DNA of 64,000 nt, from the NCBI RefSeq assembly GCF_013385635.1, contig NZ_JACAPR010000012.1:62001-126000 (forward strand), read 5' to 3'. Shown in pieces: positions 36,954 to 46,301 of this stretch. Positions within the stretch are counted from its first letter, which is position 1. Each line of letters begins with the position of its first letter. The stretch comes from Pseudomonas gingeri. Its GTDB lineage: Bacteria; Pseudomonadota; Gammaproteobacteria; Pseudomonadales; Pseudomonadaceae. The position numbers were made by a program, and so were the translations under genes. The notes beneath the pieces are model-generated. The model was not told the origin of the DNA, ran no database searches, and saw nothing but the letters and a program-made list of their open reading frames with translations.

Positions 36954-37427
36954 TCAGGAGTCGCGGTGCTCGAACTCACCTTCGATCACATTCGGCTGGC
37001 GACCATTGGCCGGCGCTGCGCCGTGCTGGCCACGGGCATGCAGGTCATCGGCGAAGGCGCGCTGGCGCATTGCCTGCTCCTCGGCCCGTCGACGCATCTT
37101 GCCGACCGCCAGTCGACGAGTGACGGGCAGCAGCAGCAACAGGCCGAGCACGTCACTGATGAAACCTGGCAGCAACAGCAGGCCACCACCCAAGGCCAGC
37201 ATCAGGCCCTCAAGTACGGTCTGGGCCGGCAGCTCACCACGACTCAGGCTTTCGCGCGCCCGAAACGCGGTGGCCAGGCCGGCCACCCGCAGGACCAGTA
37301 CACCGAGCGCCGAGCCGAGAATGATCAACGCCAGCGCCGGGAAAAAGCCGATGGCCGTGCTGACCTGGAAAAACACATACAGCTCCAGCACCGGAAACAG
37401 CACAAAGAGCAATAGAAAAGCGCGCAT
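36954..37427 (-). CDS. fxsA: FxsA family membrane protein
   Basis: A 157-residue protein with three hydrophobic segments (about 3-22, 25-45, 65-95), and then a basic cytoplasmic tail. In E. coli FxsA overproduction relieves exclusion of phage T7 by the F plasmid. ATG at 37427 is preferred to the in-frame TTG just upstream, with AGGA eight bases before it. It stands next to groESL as in other pseudomonads. Confidence 0.88.
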   Translation of the reverse strand: MRAFLLLFVLFPVLELYVFFQVSTAIGFFPALALIILGSALGVLVLRVAGLATAFRARESLSRGELPAQTVLEGLMLALGGGLLLLPGFISDVLGLLLLLPVTRRLAVGKMRRRAEEQAMRQRAFADDLHARGQHGAAPANGRQPNVIEGEFEHRDS

Positions 37428-37492
37428 CAAATGGTTCCTCTACGGAAGAATGCCTTCCAGTAAACATCAGATGACGTCGGCACTTCGTGAAT

Positions 37493-38224
37493 TCAAGCCT
37501 CGGCCACCTGCTTTTTCGGCCATTGCTGCGCGTGGGCCAGGGAAACAAGGGCCTCGCGAACCTGCGTCGGCGTGTTGCAAGGTGTTTCAAAGCAGAGCCA
37601 ATACAGCCCCTGGCCGATCCTCAGGTGCATCCCTTCCGTGTCGATACCCACCAACTGCGCCGGCACGGTGCCTGGCAACCCCGTCAGTTCGACATAGTGG
37701 GCAATCGCCTTGGCATGGTCGCTGTTCATATGTTCGACCATGCTCACCTCCGCCTTGCCGGCGAATGGATTGGCCAGGCTCACCTGATCCAGCCAGTGGA
37801 TCGCACCGAAGCCGCCGATATAACGATGACGCACCGGCTTGAGCACCCAGAAATCGAAATCGTGGGCCTTGTGGTAACTCGCCGAATCCGGGAAGTACCG
37901 GTAGTAGCGCTCGGCGGCCGCCTCGATGGCCTCGGGCTCGGCGAGTTTCTCGGCTTCGGCCAGGTAGGTCAGGCGACCGACCGCCTGGACGTCCTCGGCT
38001 TCGCGCTCGCCCACCAGCAGTGAGCATTTCGGGTCTTTCTGCAGATTGTGGGTGTGCTGGGCGATCCGGCTGATCAGGATCAGCGGCCGGCCCTGATCGT
38101 CCAGGCAGTAAGGCACCACGGAGCCGAACGGAAAACCGGGCATGGCCTTGGAATGCGTCGACAACACACCCCGGTATTCCTTGAGCAGCAACTCACGCGC
38201 ATTCTTGGCAACTTCAACGCTCAC
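37493..38224 (-). CDS. HugZ-like haem oxygenase / haem-utilisation protein
   Basis: A 243-residue split-barrel flavin-reductase-like protein (pyridoxamine-phosphate-oxidase fold) with GVLSTHSKAMPGFPFGSVVPY at the start and a C-terminal DUF2470 domain (MVEHMNSDHAKAIAHYV). This is the HugZ/HutZ pattern for haem binding or breakdown. I chose the GTG at 38224 because GAGGAG lies seven bases before it; the ATG at 38251 has no such site. Confidence 0.82.
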   Translation of the reverse strand: MSVEVAKNARELLLKEYRGVLSTHSKAMPGFPFGSVVPYCLDDQGRPLILISRIAQHTHNLQKDPKCSLLVGEREAEDVQAVGRLTYLAEAEKLAEPEAIEAAAERYYRYFPDSASYHKAHDFDFWVLKPVRHRYIGGFGAIHWLDQVSLANPFAGKAEVSMVEHMNSDHAKAIAHYVELTGLPGTVPAQLVGIDTEGMHLRIGQGLYWLCFETPCNTPTQVREALVSLAHAQQWPKKQVAEA

Positions 38225-38277
38225 CTTGTGACTCCTCGATGCAAAATCCACTGGCTGCCTTATAGCACCCCTGCCCC

Positions 38278-39285
38278 TTACCAGGCCACGCCGAATCCGA
38301 CGGTGTAACGCGTCTTGTTCAAGCTGGTGTCATCGTCGCCATTAATAATGTCGCGTTCGGCCTTGAGGTTCAGCGAAGCCCACTCGGTGACCTTGTAGCG
38401 CAGGCCCATGTCGGCATCCAGAGAGTATTTGGAGGGCCCGCTCAACGGCCGGCCGACCTCGCCGGTGGTGAAGAACTCCACGGTCTTGCCGATCAGGTAG
38501 CGGTTGTAGTCCCACTTCATGCCCAGCGAATAGAAATTCTTCTTCTCGCCATCGTCATATTCATAGTGGGTGTTGTTGATCAGCGAACCCAGGGAGAACG
38601 CCCCCAGCTCATCATCCCAGAACTGATAACCCGGACCGGTACCGACAGTGCGCTGGCGGGACAGATCCTCGACCCGATCGCGCTTGTAGGTCAGGCGCCC
38701 CTGCCAGAACCATTTTTCGGTGATGAAACGATCGAGGGCATACTCGACACCCCAGTTGTCCGTGGTCACCACGTTGTCCTGGAACTCGCGGTTGTACTCA
38801 CCTTCGGCGTGATGCCGCCAGGCGCCATGGCGAGCCGTGGTCTTGAAGTCAATATCGTAGTCGTCGGTGTCTTTTTCCGCGCGCTTGTAATCCAGGGCCA
38901 CGTCGACATTGCCCTTCCAGACCAGGTCTTCGATCACAGGCCTGGGCTTGACGATCTGCTGGATACTGGCCAGCTCCACGGTTTTTGGCGCTTCGCCATT
39001 GGCCAGGGTGACCTTGCCGGCATCGGCGGCCTGCAGCGACTTGATCTTCTCGCCGGTGTAGGCATCCTGCTTGACCAGCAGTTCCTGATCGCTTTCCAGG
39101 GTCTTGACCTGCGCCCAGTCCACCGCAACGGCCCCGGCATAATCGGTCTGGACCAGCAGCTTGCCGCCGTCGAACAGCTTGATCTTGCCACTGAGGCGAT
39201 CGCCGTTCTTCAACCAGACGGTATCGGCCAGCAAGGGCATGGAGGCGCTGAAAACAGCAAGGCACAGCAGGGTTCTGGACAACAT
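38278..39285 (-). CDS. DUF481 family outer-membrane protein
   Basis: A 335-residue protein with a signal peptide (MLSRTLLCLAVFSAS, cleavage after LLA), a short soluble domain holding WLKNGDRLSGKIKLFDGGKL, and then about 210 residues of alternating beta strands ending AW, an outer-membrane barrel terminus. This matches DUF481 (YdiY-like). Its job is unknown. ATG at 39285 is used; an in-frame GTG is nine bases upstream. The ribosome site is weak. Confidence 0.82.
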   Translation of the reverse strand: MLSRTLLCLAVFSASMPLLADTVWLKNGDRLSGKIKLFDGGKLLVQTDYAGAVAVDWAQVKTLESDQELLVKQDAYTGEKIKSLQAADAGKVTLANGEAPKTVELASIQQIVKPRPVIEDLVWKGNVDVALDYKRAEKDTDDYDIDFKTTARHGAWRHHAEGEYNREFQDNVVTTDNWGVEYALDRFITEKWFWQGRLTYKRDRVEDLSRQRTVGTGPGYQFWDDELGAFSLGSLINNTHYEYDDGEKKNFYSLGMKWDYNRYLIGKTVEFFTTGEVGRPLSGPSKYSLDADMGLRYKVTEWASLNLKAERDIINGDDDTSLNKTRYTVGFGVAW

Positions 39286-39449
39286 AGGCAACACAGGGCT
39301 CGGGTTTGCGGAAAAAAACCGGCATTATCCCGCTGGATAACGCCTCAGCAAGGACTGACCGGGCAAACAGGAGTCGAGTTCAATAATCACTCTTAATAAG
39401 CGGAAATCTCTTACTTTTAGAGGCAAAGATCTCCCACAGGAATGGCCCC

Positions 39450-39800
39450 GTGAGCGAAGAAACAGCCAGTGAAAGCCCTGCCCAGATGCGGCGTACGGCC
39501 CTTTACCTGACCCTGGCGCAGGTACCCGAGGGCAAGGTCGTCACTTATGGCCAGCTCGCCGAACTCGCCGGGCTTGGTCGTGCCGCCCGCTGGGTCGGGC
39601 GGACCTTGAGCCAGTTGCCGGCCGATACCCGCCTGCCCTGGCACCGTGTCCTGGGTGCCGGTGGTCGGATCAGTCTGCCGGTCGGCAGCCCGTCCGGCGA
39701 CGAACAACGCGCCCGGCTGCGCACCGAGGGGCTCAGCGTCCTGAACAATCGTGTCGATATCAAGCGTCATGGCTGGCGTCCGATAGAGCACAGCGGTTAG
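39450..39800 (+). CDS. Alkyltransferase-like protein (MGMT family, no active Cys)
   Basis: A 116-residue protein with the fold of the O6-alkylguanine transferase DNA-binding domain (VVTYGQLAELAGLGRAARWVGR). The active site reads PWHRV, with Trp in place of the catalytic Cys of PCHRV. This is diagnostic of Atl proteins, which mark alkylated bases for excision repair instead of removing the alkyl group. The start is a GTG with AGGA upstream. Confidence 0.88.
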   Translation: MSEETASESPAQMRRTALYLTLAQVPEGKVVTYGQLAELAGLGRAARWVGRTLSQLPADTRLPWHRVLGAGGRISLPVGSPSGDEQRARLRTEGLSVLNNRVDIKRHGWRPIEHSG

Positions 39801-39844
39801 AGTGCGCGCTTTGTTTCCGTCAACCCTGAGGCAGACTCCAGCCC

Positions 39845-41395
39845 ATGCCCCGTAAAACCTGGCGCGCCGCGCTCGCCGCCTATGCCAGCCCCTCGACATT
39901 AGTGCTGTTGCTGCTCGGTTTCGCTGCCGGCCTGCCTTACATGTTGGTGTTTTCGACGCTTTCGGTGTGGCTGCGCGAGGCCGGTGTGGCCCGCGAAACC
40001 ATCGGTTATGCCAGCCTGATCGGCCTGGCGTACGCCTTCAAATGGGTCTGGTCGCCCTTGCTCGACCAATGGCGTCTGCCGCTGCTCGGCAAACTGGGGC
40101 GCCGGCGCTCCTGGCTGGTCCTGGCACAGACCCTGATTATCCTCGGATTGATCGGCATGGGCTTCTGCGATCCGCAGAAACACCTGTCCTGGCTGATCGC
40201 TATCGCCGTGCTCGTCGCCTTCGCCTCCGCCACCCAGGACATCGCGGTCGACGCCTATCGCCTGGAAATCGCCAACGACAGCCAGCAGGCCGCCCTCGCC
40301 GCCAGCTATATGTCCGGCTACCGGGTCGCGGCCCTGCTGGCGACCGCCGGCGCGCTGTTTTTCGCCGAAGGCTTCGGCTCCACCGGTTTCAGCTACAAAC
40401 ACTCGGCCTGGACCGGCACCTACGTGCTGTTCGGCGTCCTGATGATCCCCGCGCTGCTCACCACCTTCCTCATGCGCGAACCGCCGGTGCCGTTGCGTAC
40501 CCAGCTCTCCGCCGGACGCTACAGTTTCGTGCACCAGCTGGCCTCGGTATTCGTGCTGATCATCCTGCTGGTCTCGGTACCGGCGATGTTCACCCAGCTC
40601 TACAACACTGACTTCGCCAGCGTGCTGTTCCATGGCGTCAGCCTGCTCGACCTGCTCCTCGAAGACCGCGCCTTCCTGCGCGCGATCCTCTACACCACCC
40701 TGACCGTGCTCTGCCTGTCGAGCATGGGACGTCGGGGATTGGCACCGGTTCTCACGCCAGTCAACGACTTTATCATCCGCTACCGCTGGCAAGCCCTGCT
40801 GCTGCTCGGGCTGATCGCCACCTACCGGATGTCGGATACGGTAATGGGGGTGATGGCCAACGTCTTCTACATCGACCAGGGCTTCACCAAGGACCAGATC
40901 GCCGGGGTCAGCAAGATCTTCGGACTGATCATGACCCTGCTGGGTGCCGGCATGGGCGGCCTGCTGATCGTGCGCTTCGGTATCCTGCCGATCCTGTTCA
41001 TCGGTGGCGCCGCCTCGGCAGGCACCAACCTGCTGTTCATGTTGCTGGCCGACATGGGACCGAACCTGAAGATGCTGATCGTCACCATATCCCTGGACAA
41101 CTTCAGCTCCGGCCTGGCGACCTCGGCCTTCGTCGCCTACCTGTCGAGCCTGACCAACCTGAAATTCTCCGCCACCCAGTACGCCCTGCTCAGTTCGATC
41201 ATGCTGTTGCTGCCAAGGCTGATCGGGGGTTATTCGGGGGTGATGGTCGAGAAGTTCGGCTACCATAAATTCTTTATCGCCACGGCGATAATGGGCGTGC
41301 CGACCCTGGTGCTGATCGCGCTGCACTGGTATCAGGAAGTTCGTCGCGGTGGCGATACGCCTTCGACCACCGAAGACGCGCAGGAAACCCCGTAA
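39845..41395 (+). CDS. ampG: AmpG family muropeptide permease
   Basis: A 516-residue major-facilitator protein with about 12-14 membrane segments. It starts MPRKTWRAALAAYASP and has the FKWVWSPLLD motif of AmpG. It imports anhydromuropeptides from the periplasm for wall recycling, and in Pseudomonas it feeds the signal for ampC induction. An Atl gene precedes it by 44 bases. The C-terminal tail after the last membrane segment is short. Confidence 0.9.
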   Translation: MPRKTWRAALAAYASPSTLVLLLLGFAAGLPYMLVFSTLSVWLREAGVARETIGYASLIGLAYAFKWVWSPLLDQWRLPLLGKLGRRRSWLVLAQTLIILGLIGMGFCDPQKHLSWLIAIAVLVAFASATQDIAVDAYRLEIANDSQQAALAASYMSGYRVAALLATAGALFFAEGFGSTGFSYKHSAWTGTYVLFGVLMIPALLTTFLMREPPVPLRTQLSAGRYSFVHQLASVFVLIILLVSVPAMFTQLYNTDFASVLFHGVSLLDLLLEDRAFLRAILYTTLTVLCLSSMGRRGLAPVLTPVNDFIIRYRWQALLLLGLIATYRMSDTVMGVMANVFYIDQGFTKDQIAGVSKIFGLIMTLLGAGMGGLLIVRFGILPILFIGGAASAGTNLLFMLLADMGPNLKMLIVTISLDNFSSGLATSAFVAYLSSLTNLKFSATQYALLSSIMLLLPRLIGGYSGVMVEKFGYHKFFIATAIMGVPTLVLIALHWYQEVRRGGDTPSTTEDAQETP

Positions 41396-41400
41396 ATACA

Positions 41401-41421
41401 GGGGGGAGCCCGACTCCCCCC
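41401..41421 (+). terminator. Hairpin after ampG
   Basis: An 8-bp perfect G/C stem (GGGGGGAG with CTCCCCCC, loop of five) right after the ampG stop. No T-run follows, so termination may be weak. Confidence 0.5.
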
Positions 41422-41512
41422 GCGTCAGACCGGCCACACGCCTGTACGTCGCCGGATCCCGCCCGTACAATGCTCCGTCATTTCTAGCCATCAGCAACGA
41501 CAACGGCCAACC

Positions 41513-43228
41513 ATGCGCACCAGTCAATATTTGCTCGCCACACAGAAAGAAACGCCTTCCGATGCGGTCGTGATCAGCCATCAGCTGATGCTGCGCGCCG
41601 GGATGATCCGCAAACTCGCTTCTGGCCTGTACACCTGGCTGCCGATGGGCCTGCGCGTGATGCGCAAGGTCGAGGCCATCGTGCGTGAAGAAATGAACGC
41701 CGCCGGTGCCCTGGAAGTGCTGATGCCGGGCATCCAGCCAGCCGAACTGTGGCAGGAATCCGGCCGCTGGGAACAGTACGGCCCCGAGCTGCTGCGCCTG
41801 AAGGATCGTCATGACCGCGATTTCTGCGCCGGCCCGACCCACGAAGAAGTGATCACCGATCTGTGCCGCAACGAATTGAGCAGCTACAAGCAGTTGCCGA
41901 TCAACCTGTACCAGATCCAGACAAAATTCCGTGACGAGATCCGTCCACGCTTCGGCCTGATGCGCGGTCGCGAGTTCATCATGAAGGACGCCTACTCCTT
42001 CCACGCCGACCAGGCATCGCTGCAGGCCACCTACGACCGCATGCACCAGGCCTACTGCAACGTCTTCACCCGCCTGGGCCTGCGTTTCCGTCCGGTCGAA
42101 GCGGACAACGGCTCCATCGGCGGTGCCGGCTCCCACGAGTTCCACGTGCTGGCCGAGTCCGGCGAAGACGATATCGCCTTCAGTAACGGCTCCGACTACG
42201 CGGCGAACATCGAGAAGGCCGAAGCCGTGCCGCGGGAAACCTCGCGCCCTGCACCGAGCGAAGCACTGCGCCTGGTCGACACGCCCGATGCAAAAACCAT
42301 CGCGCAACTGGTCGAAGGCTACAACCTGCCGATCGAAAAGACCGTCAAGACCCTGATCGTCCATGCCGAGGAAGAGGGCAAGCTGATCGCCCTGATCATC
42401 CGTGGCGATCACGAATTGAACGAAATCAAGGCCGCCAACCAGCCTGGCGTCGCCAGTCCGCTGGTCATGGCTTCCGATGCCGAACTACGTGACGCCATCG
42501 GTGCCGGCGCCGGCTCCCTCGGCCCGCTGAACCTGCCACTGCCGATCATCATCGACCGCTCGGTCGAGCTGATGAGCGATTTCGGCGTCGGCGCGAACAT
42601 CGACGACAAGCACTACTTCGGCCTGAACTGGGAACGCGACCTGCCGGTCCCGACCGTTGCCGACCTGCGCAACGTCGTCGCCGGCGACCCGAGCCCGGAC
42701 GGCAAGGGCACGCTGGAAATCAAGCGCGGTATCGAAGTCGGGCATATCTTCCAGCTCGGCACCAAGTACAGCGAAGCGATGAAGTGCCAGGTCCTGGGTG
42801 AAAACGGCAAGCCGGTGACCCTGACCATGGGCTGCTACGGTATCGGCGTTTCCCGCGTGGTGGCCGCGGCCATCGAGCAGAACAACGATGACAACGGCAT
42901 CATCTGGAGCGACAGCCTCGCCCCGTTCCAGATCGCCCTGGTGCCGCTACGCTACGAAACCGAACAGGTTCGTGAAGCCACCGACAAGCTCTACGCCGAA
43001 CTGACGGCCGCGGGCTTCGAAGTACTGCTGGACGATCGCGACAAGAAAACCAGCCCGGGCATCAAGTTCGCGGACATGGAACTGATCGGCATCCCTCACC
43101 GGATCGTGGTCAGCGACCGCGGCCTGGCCGAAGGCAACCTGGAATACAAGAGCCGTACCGAGGCCGAGGCGCAAGCGCTGCCGGTCGCCGATGTGCTGGC
43201 GTTCCTCCAGGCCCGTATCCGTCGCTGA
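41513..43228 (+). CDS. proS: Proline--tRNA ligase
   Basis: Charges tRNA(Pro). The 571-residue class II synthetase has the N-terminal motifs (MRTSQYLLATQKE, YTWLPMGLRV), the editing insert domain between motifs 2 and 3 (about 220-390), and the C-terminal anticodon domain. It is the long bacterial form with editing. The ribosome site is weak. Confidence 0.97.
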   Translation: MRTSQYLLATQKETPSDAVVISHQLMLRAGMIRKLASGLYTWLPMGLRVMRKVEAIVREEMNAAGALEVLMPGIQPAELWQESGRWEQYGPELLRLKDRHDRDFCAGPTHEEVITDLCRNELSSYKQLPINLYQIQTKFRDEIRPRFGLMRGREFIMKDAYSFHADQASLQATYDRMHQAYCNVFTRLGLRFRPVEADNGSIGGAGSHEFHVLAESGEDDIAFSNGSDYAANIEKAEAVPRETSRPAPSEALRLVDTPDAKTIAQLVEGYNLPIEKTVKTLIVHAEEEGKLIALIIRGDHELNEIKAANQPGVASPLVMASDAELRDAIGAGAGSLGPLNLPLPIIIDRSVELMSDFGVGANIDDKHYFGLNWERDLPVPTVADLRNVVAGDPSPDGKGTLEIKRGIEVGHIFQLGTKYSEAMKCQVLGENGKPVTLTMGCYGIGVSRVVAAAIEQNNDDNGIIWSDSLAPFQIALVPLRYETEQVREATDKLYAELTAAGFEVLLDDRDKKTSPGIKFADMELIGIPHRIVVSDRGLAEGNLEYKSRTEAEAQALPVADVLAFLQARIRR

Positions 43229-43245
43229 GCCCAGATAGAGACCTC

Positions 43246-44199
43246 ATGTTCAATCGAAGTACCTTAGCCCTCGGGGGCGCCGCCTTGTGCGGCGCCCTGC
43301 TGCTCGGCGGCTGCGCCAACCCGATGTCACAGCGCAGCGAGCACGAGGAACGCGTCGAACGCAAACTGCTCGAGCACAGCCTGCAGATCGATGTCGGCGA
43401 CCCGAAGATCCTCGAGCTGCCGCAACGTCGTGTGCGGATCAACGAGCAGAAGACCTTCGAAGTCACCGAGTTCGATGTCACCCGTCGCTATGATCGTTAC
43501 ACGCCTTACCAGCCCTGGCGCAAAGTCTATGAAATACCGCTGGGCGCCGTGGCGCTGGTGGGTGGTATCGGCGCCAATGTGGTGAATATGTTCGCCCTCG
43601 GTTCCCTGCCCACCAGCGTGACCCGCGACTGGATCAGCTACGGCATCGACGGGCTCAACCCGTTCATGAACGTGGAGTCCCACGGGCGCGCGCAGCAGAA
43701 CCTGGCCGGTATCGAAGAAGTCCAGCGCGACAAACGCATGGAGTATTCGAGCCTGCCATGGGCCGAGCGGCCGGTGGAGGTGGTGGCAGGTAGCCAAACC
43801 TATGAGCTGACCACAGATCGCCATGGCGTGTTGCGCCTGAACCTGCTGGACAGCCCGTTTGCCGAGCAGGACCTGAATCACATCAGCAGCCTGACGATTC
43901 GCGTCGAGGACGCCCAGGATGAAGCCCATTCGGATTCGAGCCTGTCCATCAGCAGCAAGCTTCGGGGCAAGTTGCTGGAGGCCCATGCGCTGATCTATGA
44001 CGACCTGGAGGGCGACGATGTCGGCCAATGGGTACATCGGGTCAAGCGCCTGTCCGAGCTGGGCCTGGAAGAAGAAGCGAGCGAGCTGGAACAGAGCCTG
44101 ATCGAACTGACACGCAACGATCCCGAGTTGCAACGCGAGTTTCTCAAGTCGCTGACCAAGAATGCCGGACGCCTGGTCGCGGACCCCGGAGCCAGCTGA
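43246..44199 (+). CDS. Lipoprotein of unknown function beside proS
   Basis: A 317-residue product with a lipoprotein signal ending LLGGC (lipid-modified Cys23), residues NPMS next. A central hydrophobic run (VALVGGIGANVVNMFALG) lies near residue 110. The C-terminal part is rich in Glu and Leu and probably helical. It lies 17 bases after proS, a place kept in Pseudomonas. No domain recognised. Confidence 0.75.
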   Translation: MFNRSTLALGGAALCGALLLGGCANPMSQRSEHEERVERKLLEHSLQIDVGDPKILELPQRRVRINEQKTFEVTEFDVTRRYDRYTPYQPWRKVYEIPLGAVALVGGIGANVVNMFALGSLPTSVTRDWISYGIDGLNPFMNVESHGRAQQNLAGIEEVQRDKRMEYSSLPWAERPVEVVAGSQTYELTTDRHGVLRLNLLDSPFAEQDLNHISSLTIRVEDAQDEAHSDSSLSISSKLRGKLLEAHALIYDDLEGDDVGQWVHRVKRLSELGLEEEASELEQSLIELTRNDPELQREFLKSLTKNAGRLVADPGAS

Positions 44200-44209
44200 A
44201 CACGATCCC

Positions 44210-44284
44210 TGTAGGAGCTGGCTTGCCAGCGATGAGGCCCGCAAGACCGCCAGAAGCTTCGCGGGCAAGCCCGGCTCCTACAAG
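44210..44284. repeat. REPIN between the lipoprotein gene and dinB
   Basis: TGTAGGAGCTGGCTTGCCAG and the reverse complement of TGTAGGAGCCGGGCTTGCCC. Confidence 0.85.
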
Positions 44285-44302
44285 GTTACGTGGCCAGTTT
44301 GT

Positions 44303-45364
44303 TTACCGGCTGAACAACTCCAACTGCTCATGGCCGCCACGCAAATCCTGCAAGCGCACCCCGATGCCCAACAGGCGTACGGGCTTCTCCCCACGGGCAA
44401 ACGCCTGGCTGAGCAACTGTCGATAACTCTCCAGATCCCGCGCGGCCCCAGCCTGCTCCAGCGTGGTCTGAGTGAAATCATGAAACTTCACCTTGACGAA
44501 CGGCTTGCCCGGCCGATAGCTGCTGTCCAGCCGCGCCATGCGTCCGGCGAGGGTTTCCATCAGCTCCGGAAGCTTTTGCAGGCAGCTTTCCAGATCGGGC
44601 AAATCGACATCGTAGGTATTTTCGACACTGACCGACTGCCGCCGGCTGTCATTCTGTACCAACCGCTCATCGATACCCCGCGCCAACCCCCATAACCGTT
44701 CACCGAAACTGCCGAACTCGCGTACCAGGGCCAGCTTGCTCCACTCACGTAGCTGCAGACAGTCGCCGATACCCAGGCGCCCGAGCTTGTCCGCCGTGAC
44801 CTTGCCGACGCCATGCAGTTTGCTCACCGGTAGCCCGGCGACAAAATCTTCCACCTGATCAGGGGTAATCACGAACAGCCCGTTAGGCTTTTTCCAGTCA
44901 CTGGCAATCTTCGCCAGGAACTTGTTCGGCGCGACGCCCGCCGAGACGGTGATATGCAACTGCCGCGATACCCGGCGCCGGATATCCTGGGCGATCCGTG
45001 TCGCACTGCCGGCAAAGTGCGGGCTGTCGGACACATCGAGGTAGGCCTCATCCAGTGACAGCGGCTCGATCAGGTCGGTGTAGTCGCGAAAGATCGCCTG
45101 GATTTCCTTTGACGCTTCCTTATAGGCATCCATGCGCGGCTTGACGATCACCAGGTCCGGGCACAGGTTCAAGGCGTGCCGCGATGACATCGCCGAACGC
45201 ACGCCGAATGCCCGCGCCTCGTAGTTACAGGTGGCGATCACTCCGCGCCGATCTGCCGCCCCACCCACCGCCAACGGCTTGCTCGCCAGGCTCGGGTCGT
45301 CGCGCATCTCGATGGCGGCGTAGAAGCAATCACAGTCGACGTGGATGATTTTGCGTTGCGTCAT
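44303..45364 (-). CDS. dinB: DNA polymerase IV
   Basis: A Y-family polymerase for lesion bypass, 353 residues. Asp10 (HVDCDCFYAA) and the SLDEAYLD motif hold the metal-binding acids. The C-terminal QLELF fits the beta-clamp binding motif. It is convergent with the proS run, and a LexA box lies 61 bases before its ATG. Confidence 0.95.
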   Translation of the reverse strand: MTQRKIIHVDCDCFYAAIEMRDDPSLASKPLAVGGAADRRGVIATCNYEARAFGVRSAMSSRHALNLCPDLVIVKPRMDAYKEASKEIQAIFRDYTDLIEPLSLDEAYLDVSDSPHFAGSATRIAQDIRRRVSRQLHITVSAGVAPNKFLAKIASDWKKPNGLFVITPDQVEDFVAGLPVSKLHGVGKVTADKLGRLGIGDCLQLREWSKLALVREFGSFGERLWGLARGIDERLVQNDSRRQSVSVENTYDVDLPDLESCLQKLPELMETLAGRMARLDSSYRPGKPFVKVKFHDFTQTTLEQAGAARDLESYRQLLSQAFARGEKPVRLLGIGVRLQDLRGGHEQLELFSR

Positions 45365-45424
45365 GGAAGACAGTGTTCATTCAAAAGGCAGAAACGGCAC
45401 GGATCATCAGTATCTCACTGACAC

Positions 45425-45440
45425 CTGTATATAGCACCAG
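45425..45440. promoter_or_regulatory. LexA (SOS) box before dinB
   Basis: CTGTATATAGCACCAG, a CTG-N10-CAG palindrome with the TATATA core. Confidence 0.8.
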
Positions 45441-45617
45441 TAGTTTGATTCTTCCTCCAAGGTCGTGGGAAATAACCAATATGAATTTAGTTTTTCAATC
45501 GAAACACCACCCACGATAGAGCTGAAAACCTTGCCAGGCATGGCCCCAAGCCCCCTCAAACACCCTGTTCGAAGGGCTAAGCAATTGAACAATAAAGAGG
45601 TTTTCCGAAATTATGGT

Positions 45618-45645
45618 TTGACAGATCAACGTTTCTCTGTAGAAT
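45618..45645 (+). promoter_or_regulatory. Promoter of the first initiator tRNA
   Basis: TTGACA (45618-45623), 16 bases, TAGAAT (45640-45645), a strong sigma-70 promoter about 13 bases before the tRNA. Confidence 0.8.
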
Positions 45646-45658
45646 GCCGACACACAGA

Positions 45659-45735
<77 letters not shown>

Positions 45736-45742
45736 AACATCA

Positions 45743-45773
45743 GAAAAGGCTACTCGAAAGAGTGGCTTTTTTT
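45743..45773 (+). terminator. Terminator of tRNA-fMet copy 1
   Basis: GGCTACTC-GAAA-GAGTGGCT hairpin followed by seven T. Confidence 0.8.
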
Positions 45774-45903
45774 GTGTCCGCTTGTTTCTTCTCTACCCCT
45801 CGTCACCCGATCAGAAAAAAACCTTGATTGTCTGACACTTATCCAATCCAAACGGAAGACTTGGGTGTTTTTGCATTATTTTGACCCTCTGGATCATTAA
45901 CGG

Positions 45904-45931
45904 TTGACACTCCGGCGTTGGACTGTAGAAT
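45904..45931 (+). promoter_or_regulatory. Promoter of the second initiator tRNA
   Basis: TTGACA (45904-45909), 16 bases, TAGAAT (45926-45931), same spacing as the first copy. Confidence 0.8.
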
Positions 45932-45944
45932 GCCGCCACACAGA

Positions 45945-46021
<77 letters not shown>

Positions 46022-46029
46022 AACATCAG

Positions 46030-46059
46030 AAAAGGCTGCTCGAAAGAGTGGCCTTTTTT
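46030..46059 (+). terminator. Terminator of tRNA-fMet copy 2
   Basis: GGCTGCTC-GAAA-GAGTGGCC hairpin followed by six T. The 240 bases from here to mprF hold no gene that I can support. Confidence 0.8.
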
Positions 46060-46301
46060 GTATCCGCCGAAAAAGCAGTTCAGCACATGGCGCTGGAGCA
46101 GAACGAACCCTCGACGGAAACCGGAGTCAATGCCTGCACAGGCTATGCTGAATTCGCAACAAACTTCCTCTACAACAGCCCCGGGGCGTGGGTCGCCGCA
46201 AGACGGCGAGACGCGTTAATATTTGTAATTATTTTGTCCATAGGGATTGGTAACTTGGCTGGATACCCCCATCCTGTCGCGCACAATCCTAGAGGTGATT
46301 G

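Noticed and set aside
39899..42412. Long open frame (837 codons) on the minus strand opposite ampG and proS
   Set aside because: It is rich in Gln, His, Asp and Gly with no domain, and lies antisense to two clear genes. High third-position GC of the true genes produces such frames.
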